From Thermomucor indicae-seudaticae (taxonomy: Eukaryota > Mucoromycota > Mucoromycetes > Mucorales > Lichtheimiaceae), in NCBI GenBank assembly GCA_000787465.1, contig JSYX01000486.1, positions 1 to 27,158 on the forward strand: DNA of 27,158 nucleotides, written 5' to 3'. Under the pieces are notes generated by a model. It ran no database searches and was not told where the DNA came from. It was given only the letters and a program-made list of their open reading frames with translations. This document shows, one piece after another, positions 19,565 to 27,158 of this stretch. A program made the position numbers and the translations under genes. The first letter of the stretch is position 1, and every line of letters starts with the position of its first letter.

Positions 19565-20825
19565 TACTGCAATAGCAATGAATCAGTACGCACTACTCAC
19601 AATTCAAAATTACAAAGGGCAGTTGACCGACGGCTAAGACTAACAACAAAGTGAAGACCAGATCCAGAACGACTCACGCATTTCTTCTGGAAATGATAAT
19701 GGCAAAAGCCAATTTGCTCTTTATATATCATTATAGGAGAAGGAAAACCCCTGGTGTAAGTCAATGCAGGGGAATCCATGTGTACTACCGAATTACGCCA
19801 GTAATAAACAGCTCATTCACCCTTCGACTAAAATGAAAGCGTTAATGTATTTACTTAGCCAACGTCTACTAGATTACTACTGAGTAGCCCGCTATATATT
19901 CGATGTATTAAGCATGTCTATGGTAACTTGGGCCATTTCCAAATGATGTGCTTAGCTGATACGGCAGGATTGTCATTCGAGTATTGCGTAGCTGCTATAG
20001 TGAGCCAATATCAACGAGTAGTTGAAGGCTTTGAATTAGCCATGTGTATTTTGCTGTAACTCTTCCTTTAATTTTCTCTTCTTTCTCCAGCTTTGCCCAT
20101 ACATTTCCATAACGCTACAACTGCGTTGCTGACTTATTTAGTCGCCAAGTAACTGAGGCTTGTTCATGCTTGTGGGCGTTCCATCAGATGACTGTATCAT
20201 GTGCAGCACGTTGCACCAAAACGAACTTCCATGGAAAGGCTGTTCATACTCAGCTGAACTGGTGGCGCATGATCATCAACACAATATAAAAGGACGCTGC
20301 AATTAATCGTGGCGTTGAACGGCTTTTTTCCATCTCCTCGTTATATATCCACCAAGCCTAACTACTCAGAGCAAAATGATGAAGCAAAGTGACAAACATT
20401 TTTGTGTCAAAGTCTTAAAGCCTCTCCAGAAGCACCGCTGCGCTGCTCCTTTTCTCGCACCTGTGGATCCTGTCATCCAGAACTGTCCTGACTACTTTGA
20501 TGTCATTGAAAATCCCATGGACCTCGGCACGATGCAAGAGAAATTACGCAAAGGAGAATACACGAAGGTGGATAAGTTCGTAGCGGATGTGAATCTGATG
20601 TTCGAAAACTGTTATCTATAGAACAACGACGGTGATCCCGTCACTGAGGATGCGAAGAGATTAGAAGACGTTTTCCGCAAGTGCGTAGCTGACCTTCCCA
20701 AGCCTGTAAGTGTCAGTAGATCTCCCTCTATTTTTTGGCATTTTCCGTGCTCATATTACCCAAAAAGCAGCCATCTGCTTCCGCACCCGCCGCCAGCTCC
20801 AAAGGTGTGGCGTTTTCGTCTGACG
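19565..20825. repeat. Right arm of the long inverted duplication
   Basis: This is the diverged reverse complement of about 3500-4765. It covers a divergent membrane-type exon (19601-19686), the shared intergenic promoter region, the BET TATA box, the first bromodomain and its following intron. The arms are about 14.8 kb apart, and the two BET copies point away from each other. Confidence 0.85.
20285..20292 (+). promoter_or_regulatory. TATA box of right BET copy
   Basis: AATATAAAAGG lies about 85 bases upstream of the ATG at 20376 and is conserved in the opposite arm at 4031-4038. Confidence 0.55.
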
Positions 20826-20912
20826 TGACCTCACCAAAATCTGCGCCCTATGATGTTTTCCATTCCGTAGCATCTTTGTCGTCCGACAAAGGGAAAGGCA
20901 AGCAGAAGGTAA
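20376..20912 (+). pseudogene. BET-family bromodomain gene, truncated right copy
   Basis: BET proteins read acetylated histones. The ATG at 20376 opens MMKQSDKHF, then QKHRCAAPFLAPVDPV, DYFDVIENPMDLGTMQEKL and KFVADVNLMFENCYL. A single TAG replaces the Tyr of the CYLYNN motif, just before the acetyl-lysine-binding Asn. The frame otherwise continues (NNDGDPVTEDAKRLEDVFRK) to a 65-bp intron at 20706-20770 (GTAAGT...AAGCAG) that joins VADLPKP to PSASAPAASSKGVA in phase 0. The second coding block ends at SSDKGKGKQK (20908) before another GTAAGC donor. A pogo element begins at 20974. No second bromodomain or ET domain follows, so the gene is cut short. It is better preserved than the left copy. Confidence 0.85.
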
Positions 20913-21413
20913 GCTTCTTTATCGTGATCATCCTGCAGATTTGCGCTCCTATTAACGATATGCATCTATGATACAGTCACCGCTCGCTTAACCGATATTC
21001 GCTAAACCGATATTTTCCTTAAATAGATGGCTTTTGGGCCTAACGAAAACGGTTAGCAGGGGAATATCGGTAATTCGCTAAACCGGTATCCGATGGCCTT
21101 TGGCCAAAAAATCGTTTAATCGAGCGTCAATGGTAACGCGTCGGAGACCCGTTTATTGCTTGAAAAAGCCAGCAATTTCAGTCTGCTGAGCCGCCTTCCC
21201 ATCTTCGGCTTCCGTTTTGCTAATTCTTTTACGTAGAAAAATGCGACCATCTCCATATCCAGATCATCCTCGATGTCATTTGAATTGAGAAATTCTCGAT
21301 ATTTGCGCTTAGGCTTCCTTCGAGAAGGTGCTGGTTTTACTTATTCGTCGTCAATACCAGTACCGTCCATAGTGGTAATCTCGGACCTGCAAACCAAAAA
21401 GTCTTTCCTGTTA

Positions 21414-21668
21414 CTACTCATACTCATCCTGAGTGTTGTATAAGAAATGATGCTTACCTTGTGCATTACCAATGCTATCGACGATCTCGTCTATGGTAAG
21501 CGCTTGATGAATGCCTTGGGTTTCTTCCTCTGGGATTAGGTCAATGTCCTCTACGTGGCAGCTTGGACCAACGACTTTCTCAAGAAGCTCATCAAGCTCA
21601 TCAGACAAAGCCTCCTCCACTCCCCGCGCCACTTGCAATTCTTCTGGATTGGGTGGCGCAGTAAGCAA
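21414..21668 (-). pseudogene. C-terminal tail of a pogo/Tigger transposase
   Basis: The frame reads PPNPEELQVARGVEEALSDE, then DLIPEEETQGIHQALTIDEI and VDSIGNA. Acidic tails ending in a (L)T.(D/E)EIV.. segment are usual in pogo/Tigger transposases. A GTAAGC donor near 21458, after NAQG, with a TTTGCAG acceptor near 21388, may lead to further sequence (RKPKRKYREF, IEDDLDMEM) to about 21180. The catalytic core is absent. The call rests on composition plus location inside the TA-flanked element. Confidence 0.55.
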
Positions 21669-21852
21669 TCCCGTGTGCTTACTATATATTATATGTAGTT
21701 TCGAGTACAGTTATCGGCGATAATAAACCATTGGCCAACGGTCAGCAATTGTTCTTGTCATAATGACTCATATCAAAGATGGAAAGCTTATAATACGTCT
21801 AGCATCAGCCCCATGCCTGGCGCATTCAGCCAGCAGATCTTGGTGGGAATTC

Positions 21853-21904
21853 ACTTCGCTAGAGCGATATTCTCGCTAACTTCGCTAGAGCGATATTCTC
21901 GCTA
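21853..21904. repeat. Perfect 26-bp tandem duplication
   Basis: Two identical 26-base copies (21853-21878 and 21879-21904) start ACTTCGCTAGAGCGATATTC. They lie in the subterminal part of the pogo-type element, where transposase-binding repeats are expected. Perfect identity suggests a recent duplication. Confidence 0.8.
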
Positions 21905-21959
21905 ATCCGATGGCCTTCTGGCCTAACCCAGGCCATCGGTTTAGCGAGCGGTGACTGTA

Positions 21960-22273
21960 TATCTAGCGGGCACTGTAGTAATCAGAGACGATTTTAATCA
22001 CTGCACGGACTGTACAGGGAAGATACATAGCTCCTCTTCAGAAAAATTTTTCTATACCAGCGTTTATCCTGCTGGACCCATAGAGCTGATTTGTGATTGT
22101 TCCCAGAACGCTATCGTTTTTACTCTGATTGTATCATCGTACAGACTCAACGGATGCAATGCTGAAGTATTTCTCTGTTATCGTAACATGCTTAGAAAAG
22201 CGGAATAGGTTATTGTTCCGGCAATGTGGCAAATGCACCAGTCAGGCGTTGCGCATTCAAATCCCAGGAACGA
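21960..22273. other. No recognisable gene
   Basis: This lies between the pogo-type element and the hairpin. A short frame (21951-22208) has no recognised motif. The string GCGGGCACTGTA near 21966 could be another transposon end. Confidence 0.35.
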
Positions 22274-22344
22274 ACCCCGTTAACTTCCAAGCCCCGTTAA
22301 TTTCAAGGCCTCAACAAAAATCCTGACCTTGGAATTAACGGGGT
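22274..22344. repeat. 71-bp hairpin, ACCCCGTTAA...TTAACGGGGT
   Basis: ACCCCGTTAACTTCCAAG (22274-22291) pairs with CTTGGAATTAACGGGGT (22328-22344) with one bulge. A direct repeat CCCCGTTAATTTCAAGG follows the first arm. It looks like a fold-back remnant or two terminal repeats brought together. It sits exactly where the gypsy homology begins. Confidence 0.7.
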
Positions 22345-22351
22345 CCCTCTG

Positions 22352-24370
22352 CAAACAAGTCTTCGAGCGGATTCGAGATGTACAATTTCAACTTTACAGA
22401 ACAAAATGCGAATTTGCGAGAATAGAAATATCCTTGCTTGGATTTATAGTGGCGCCTCATCCAAATAAGATTACCAAGATACAGCAATTTCCACAACCTC
22501 GGAATCGTACAGATATACGGGCCTTCGTCAACTTAGCAGGATCTTTTAGGCGCCATGTCCAGAATTTCAGTTATTTGTCGGCACCTTTGGTAGCGCTCCT
22601 TGCAAATAGCAAGACGTTTTATCGGGTTCCTGATCAAGAAAATGCTTTTCAAGCGATGAAAGCCAAGTTACAAGAAGCAACATTATTAAAGCTTCCAGAA
22701 CCACACAAGCCTTATTCATTGTATACAGACGCATCCAACATTGGAATTGGAGCTGTCTTAACACAAACGGATGATCAAATGGACAATGCCGAACGACCTA
22801 TATGTTTTTTATCGAGGAAATTGCAACCAGACGAGACAGGATACTCAATTGTAGAAAAGGAATTATTGGCAATTGTGTATGCAATGCACAAATCACGAAA
22901 ATATTTGGTCGATACGCGGTTTACGCTTTATACCTATAACAATGCCGTGAAATGGTTGATACAACAGTCAGATCCAAGATCACGATTACGCCGTTGGATA
23001 ATCATTCTTCAAGAATTTGACTTGGACGTTATTCATATTCCAACAAAAGCGAACGTTGTCGCGGATGGATTATCTCGCTATCTAGACACACACTCGACTA
23101 TCTCTGACCTTGAAGAACTTTCTCCGGAACAATTTATTCCTGCTTTCTTGAATTATGGCGTAAACGGAACTTATGAGCCGTATCTAACCAACGTTATTCA
23201 AGCTCTTCAAGATGTCAATGTCACGGGTCAGCCCAATATTCGCTTTAAGGCTCGAAAGTTCGCTTTAGTTCAAGGAAAATTGTATCGCGATGTCAATAAT
23301 CGACGCGTTTATGTTCCACCACAAGAAGAACGATACGTATTCTACAAGGAATTCATAGTGTACATGGTCATTTTCGAGTTGATGCCATTGGAACAGACTC
23401 TATCAAGGATACTGGTGGCCTAATGCTTATAATGATCTCAAGAATTTCATGCGAACGTGTGATCCTTGTCAATTGATGGTCAATTTTCCGCAAGTCTAGC
23501 AACAAGTAGAATGGAAGTAGAACGTCCGTTTGAACGAGTAGCTTTGGACTATTTGGGGCCAATCGAACCACCATCAGTAAACGGCAATCGATACCTTTTA
23601 GTAGCTATGGAGTATTTTACAAGATGGCCAATTTCAAAAGCCGTCAAAAACACAAATGCAGAGAATACAGTGGATTTTGTTTACGAACAGGTTATTTGTC
23701 AATCTGGACCGCCTAAATACATCATGACGGATGTAGGAAGACATTTCGATAACCATTTTTGAATCAACTCTGTAAGATGGTCAATACGCGACATCAATTA
23801 ACCTCTCCGTACCATCCAGGGAGCAATGAAATGGTGGAAAGATTTAACGGCACTTTGATGACAGCTCTCAAGAAAATGACCTTGGAAGAGCCAAGTCATT
23901 GGGATCTATATCTACCAAGTGTTCTTTACGCTTATCGAACCAAAGTCCATCAAAGTACAAAACTATCACCGTAGGAACTTTTCGGAACAACGCCGCTCTT
24001 ATTCTCATATCAACACAATTTGATTCAACAATTTGGACGAAGATTAGGTTCTGAACGTCTCTACTTTTTACAAGATCGCTCTTTGCATCACTTGGACAAT
24101 TACGATGTTACGAACAATATTTCTGGAACAAACCCATTTTCAGTTGGTGGTTTGGTCATTCGCGCTACCAGACAACCTCAATGAAAGTTACAACCGACAT
24201 ATCAAAATCGAATCTTCGCAGTAGCTAAACTTCTATCGCCAGAAACAGCTCGATTGATTATGGTGCCGATCGTCTAAACTCGAAAACTTTTGAAGAGTGC
24301 CAAATTTTTCAATTGAAGCGCTGCTTTATTGTATACCAATTTCGGACATTCTCAAACTACGAACAGCTTT
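22352..24370 (+). mobile_element. 5'-truncated Ty3/gypsy retrotransposon pol
   Basis: This is the pol region of a long-terminal-repeat retrotransposon of fungi. It starts inside reverse transcriptase (VFERIRDVQFQLYRTKCEF, LLGFIVAP, QFPQPRNRTDIRAFVNLAG). RNase H follows: LYTDASNIGIGAVLTQ, then YSIVEKELLAIVYAM; the later TD..A motif is YTYNNAVKWL, so a conserved Asp is lost. The HHCC integrase zinc finger (HSVHGH near 23352, CDPC near 23460) and integrase core come next. The protease, the YxDD active site and gag are missing. A frameshift lies at 23360-23420, and stops occur near 23500, 23760, 23972 and 24180. No long terminal repeat could be identified. It is dead by sequence. Confidence 0.93.
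23466..23974 (+). pseudogene. Gypsy integrase core, broken by stops
   Basis: The integrase D,D-35-E acids are visible: ALDYLGPIEPP (first Asp), IMTDVGRHFDNHF (second Asp, in the TDRG.hF position) and NEMVERFNGTL (Glu). A TGA at 23760-23762 falls between the second Asp and the Glu, and a TAG at 23972-23974 comes soon after. The frame is otherwise maintained, so decay is limited and fairly recent. Confidence 0.9.
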
Positions 24371-24840
24371 TTATTCGTCTAGGTACACCCTTCTGTGTAG
24401 CTTATTTCTTCAATACCTTCTCGTCAACTAACCCAACGAGACTATTGTGATGGGCATCCCGGTTCCTGAGATTAAGTCTACACATATCCGCCATCGAAAT
24501 CAAAAACAATAAAGCAGTAGAATGCAGCTGGCAAGTTTATCCGAACAGCTCTCCTTTATAGACGCTGTGAGGCAATTCGTTTCGTATTGAATCAACTGCT
24601 CAAAACCGTCAACCCGCCTCGATCCGAAGCTATTTTCATCAGAAATATCTATCAAATATATGTAATTACTTTCACTGGCTGATCAATGAGCACTGTGAGC
24701 CAATCCCACGACGAGGAATCTCGGGTGAAGCCGTGAACATTATTCGTCATTGAACGTTTCAAGCTGTTAAAACGTAAATAAGGCGAGAGTGACCCTATAA
24801 TCGACAGAGGCGTATATGCGAGAGCATCTACGCTCGAATA
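24371..24840. other. Gypsy 3' region, no recognisable gene
   Basis: No chromodomain and no clear polypurine tract or LTR boundary can be shown. Part of it may be a decayed LTR, since TGTGAGCC near 24697 could start one, but no second copy exists in the window to compare. Confidence 0.3.
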
Positions 24841-24850
24841 CGCGTTCCAC
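24841..24850 (+). repeat. 10-bp target duplication, left (CGCGTTCCAC)
   Basis: It is identical to 26809-26818 and directly abuts the inverted terminal repeat at 24851. Together the two copies define the element's exact ends. Confidence 0.9.
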
Positions 24851-25286
24851 GAAAGTACTTATGTCCCCCCAATTTAAGGATTCAAAGTCAGCCAGAATTT
24901 TTTGGTTGGACGCCCTTGCAAGCGCAAAATTTCTCTAAGTCCTCACGACTACAGCGTTCTGTCCTAAGTGCTCGACGCACATTTCGACAATCAGTAGACG
25001 CATTCGACAGATCTGATCACTATTAGAGCACGGTTACGTTGAAACGAGACAACCTGTTGCAATCCCGGCTGGCTAATGTCGAAACTGCGACGAAAAAAAA
25101 ACTTCTTTCAGAGAACTTTTGTCCCTTTGTTCAAGACACACAATGTACGATTCTTTTCCTGATAAAACTTTTGGTACCAAAAGTGTGCGATCTACAAACG
25201 CAATCTTCGTCTGCTAATGAGGCAGCCAAAACACTAAAACGGCGACTTTTGTGAAAGCGTCCGGATTTTCTAAGACATGAGTCCAA
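24851..25286 (+). repeat. Left long inverted terminal repeat
   Basis: It pairs with 26332-26808 in inverse orientation. Matching blocks include TTGGTTGGACGCCCTTGCAA, the TTTTGGTACCAAAAG palindrome near 25170, and AACACTAAAACGGCGACTTT near 25230. Confidence 0.85.
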
Positions 25287-25590
25287 GAGACTGCAAACCG
25301 GTTTAGAAGCAAGACGGCACAACAAACGCATTGTCGTGTTAATTGCAGCTGTGGATTGTACAGAAATGAACATAACTTTATTACAGTTTGCGGCTGCCGC
25401 CGGGGAAGGCAGCGTTGTGTCCTCTTGTTGCTATCGCGCCAACTATTGCTCCATGCTCCATGCTCAATGCTCTTTGGATTGGCTCGTGGTGACGAATGGC
25501 GTTGCTTTCTGGAGTTGAGCTACTATCCAGAAGTCGTTTCGTTCTATGCAATACAGATGTAAGTTCCTCCTTTTCTTGTCTCATATCGGG

Positions 25591-25856
25591 TAGGGCTCCT
25601 AACTGGGCCAGCATCTTGGCCCAGGCCCAGTTAGCCCAAATAATCTGGGCCGCCCCAGCAAAGCGTACCTGGGCGGCCTAGCTCGATTTGGCCCAGCTAG
25701 GCTTGAGGCGCCAGCCGTTGTGACGGCGATGTGACTATTTGTGACAGTATTGTGATGACGATATGACCGGTTGTGACCGTCTTGTGACCGCTTTTTATCT
25801 GGGCCTGGGCCAGGCTGGTGGCCCGGCCAACCCGGCCCGGCCCCTTCGGAGCCCTA
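25591..25856. mobile_element. 266-bp hAT-like MITE nested in the long-TIR element
   Basis: The ends are inverted repeats TAGGGCTCC, followed by GGGCC/GGCCCGG-rich subterminal DNA, a style common in hAT MITEs. Flanking 8-mers ATATCGGG and ATGTCTGG match at 6 of 8 positions, so the target duplication is imperfect. The middle (about 25720-25790) repeats TTGTGAC-type motifs six times. It is much more GC-rich than its surroundings. Confidence 0.6.
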
Positions 25857-26331
25857 ATGTCTGGTTGAAAAGCAAACTCGGGCGCATTACTACTATTAGA
25901 CGTGTTTGTCTGTTCGTTTATTTTTCACAGGCATGATGCTTTCTAACATATTGAGACGCTTCCCCTTAATTATCATTTTTTCCATGGAGAACACTTCATA
26001 TTGCTTCTTCAGTTTCTTAGTTCAAAGACCAGGGCCTACGCGGTCCTCAGTTCAAGAAAACAGTAATTGGTACACAAGGACACTGAAGTAGGCATGCACC
26101 CAAATAAGATACAGAGATCTCGACTACAAGCTCACGCCATTGTTCGACGATTTTTCTCTCATGCCGTTGACTACAACGTGTTCGCTCGCTTAAGGTTGAC
26201 AACCCACAGAAACGGGTTTTGTCGAGGTTATCTATTCGTCAATAGCAGATGACAAACACTGTTCGTCAAAGTATTCAAGTCTACTTACGCCGCCTTTTGT
26301 GTACGCTAAGAGAGACGTTTGAGCTGAATTG

Positions 26332-26808
26332 TTGGACTCGGGTCTTAGAAAATCCGGACGCTTTTACAAAAGTCGCCGTTTTAGTGTTTTGCCTTCCTCA
26401 TTAGCAGACGGAGATTGCGTTTTTTTCCAAAGTCGAAAGCCGCCCATCTTGTCGAGTGCGTTGGTAGATCGCGCACTTTTGGTACCAAAGGTTTCATCAG
26501 GCAAAGCATCGGTGCAGTCTGTCTCTTGAACAAAGGGAAAAATTTTCCTGAAAGTTAAGTTTTTTTCGTCGCATTTTCGATATTAGCCAACTAGGATTGC
26601 AACATGTTGTCTCCTTGCAACGTAACCGTGCTCTAATATTGATCACACGTGTCGAATGCGACTACTGATTGGCGAAATGCGCGTCGAGCACTTAGGACAG
26701 AACGCTGTGGTCGTGAGGACTTAGAAAAATTCTGCACTTGCAAGGGCGTCCAACCAAAAAATTCTGGCTGACTTTGAATCCTTAAATTGGGGGGACATAG
26801 GTACTTTC
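26332..26808 (-). repeat. Right long inverted terminal repeat
   Basis: It is the inverse partner of 24851-25286. It is longer because of an extra segment near 26420-26460. The outermost 70 bases are almost identical to the left arm. Confidence 0.85.
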
Positions 26809-26818
26809 CGCGTTCCAC
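26809..26818 (+). repeat. 10-bp target duplication, right (CGCGTTCCAC)
   Basis: It is a perfect copy of 24841-24850, directly after the right inverted terminal repeat. Confidence 0.9.
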
Positions 26819-27158
26819 CCGTGCGTTACACACCCGGGGTCCGAGGTCCCAAATTCGTCATTTCCTACTTCGGTTTAGCGTATGCACAGAGAACAAAGTT
26901 ATTTCCTTTTCTGCACGAGGGAGACCAATGCCCCGTGGCCGCGGAATATTGTCATACGTATTCCGATTGGTCAAAAGTGGCATCCCGATGCCGGATATTT
27001 TTAAAACCGATTGAATGAGAATTTGCTTTCAGATAAAGATTTTTCAACTTTATTGGATAAAAAACAAATGACGCAATTGAGAGCACGCGCAATACACTCG
27101 CGTTGATACCCCATGGCGCATCCTGTATAAACACAAAAAATTATGGCTACATTCTTGA
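26819..27158. other. No recognisable gene at window end
   Basis: This is the other half of the site interrupted by the long-TIR element. A CCAAT-like motif (near 26966 on the plus strand, GATTGG) and TATAAA at 27126 are present, but no gene or LTR can be shown. Confidence 0.3.

Larger units (their letters stand above)
20974..21957 (-). mobile_element. Deleted pogo-type DNA transposon with TA duplication
   Basis: The ends are near-perfect inverted repeats (CAGTCACCGCTCGCTTAACC left; CAGTCACCGCTCGCTAAACC reversed right). TA flanks them at 20972-20973 and 21958-21959. Subterminal DNA repeats the TTCGCTAAACCGATATT motif at the left and GCGATATTCTCGCTAA at the right. A minus-strand transposase tail lies inside (21414-21668), but no DDE core, so the copy is non-autonomous. 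At 984 bp it is a different family from the element at 1613. Confidence 0.8.
24851..26808. mobile_element. 1958-bp long-TIR element, probably Mutator-like
   Basis: The termini read GAAAGTACTTATGTCCCCCC on the left and, reversed, GAAAGTACCTATGTCCCCCC on the right. Inverted arms of about 440-480 bp extend inward (24851-25286 and 26332-26808). The flanking 10-bp duplication CGCGTTCCAC is perfect. No transposase is recognisable inside. Long terminal inverted repeats with 8-11-bp duplications point to the Mutator-like superfamily, non-autonomous. The arms differ by indels, including about 40 extra bases in the right arm near 26420-26460. A smaller hAT-like element is nested inside. Confidence 0.8.

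Noticed and set aside
22215..22270. tRNA-like 3' half (CATTCAAATCCCAGG)
   Set aside because: The T-arm does not pair well, and no matching acceptor, D or anticodon arms could be drawn.
24690..24840. Long terminal repeat of the gypsy element
   Set aside because: A possible TGTGAGCC start exists, but no second copy or polypurine tract supports it.

Overview
The window looks like nuclear DNA of a fungus, most likely an early-diverging one (Mucoromycota-like). The signs are short spliceosomal introns (about 50-95 bp, mostly GT-AG, two GC-AG), TACTAAC/CTGAC-like branch sites, and a repeat content of pogo/Tigger, Mutator-like, hAT-like, Ty3/gypsy and Fanzor relics. There are no bacterial operons and I found no RNA genes. 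The assignment to Mucoromycota is an inference from gene style, not from a diagnostic marker.

Layout. 1-5.3 kb: a minus-strand coiled-coil gene of unknown function with an unresolved 5' end (572-1396), an internally deleted pogo/Tigger transposon (1613-2728), and a broken minus-strand BET bromodomain gene (about 3105-3960) in one arm of a long inverted duplication. 5.3-7.8 kb: a 351-bp MITE with a 10-bp target duplication sits directly against a decayed Fanzor gene, the eukaryotic relative of TnpB RNA-guided nucleases. All three expected catalytic acids of that gene are still readable. 8.7-10.9 kb: a graveyard of gene fragments (C1-tetrahydrofolate synthase, a phospholipase D-like piece, unknown reading frames) and a degenerate 38-bp tandem repeat.

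10.9-15.0 kb is the healthy core. A 12-exon importin-alpha-like gene (10995-13283, plus) and a 6-exon GMPPA-type mannose-1-phosphate guanylyltransferase gene (13440-15027, minus) lie tail to tail. Both splice to complete reading frames. A possible small gene follows at 15642-16055.

16.4-19.1 kb holds a Sec63 gene (minus) that is now a pseudogene. A 173-bp pogo-type MITE interrupts a Brl-domain exon, and there is also an in-frame stop and one or two frameshifts. 19.6-20.9 kb is the second arm of the inverted duplication, with a second broken BET bromodomain copy. From 21 kb to the end the DNA is transposon-derived: another deleted pogo element, a 5'-truncated gypsy pol, a 71-bp hairpin, and a 1958-bp element with about 450-bp inverted termini, a perfect 10-bp target duplication and a nested hAT-like MITE.

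The main points of interest are the Fanzor relic, the inverted BET duplication, the MITE whose removal restores the Sec63 reading frame, and the long-TIR element with its intact target duplication. All coordinates and splice calls come from reading by eye. Family names rest on remembered motifs, not on database searches.
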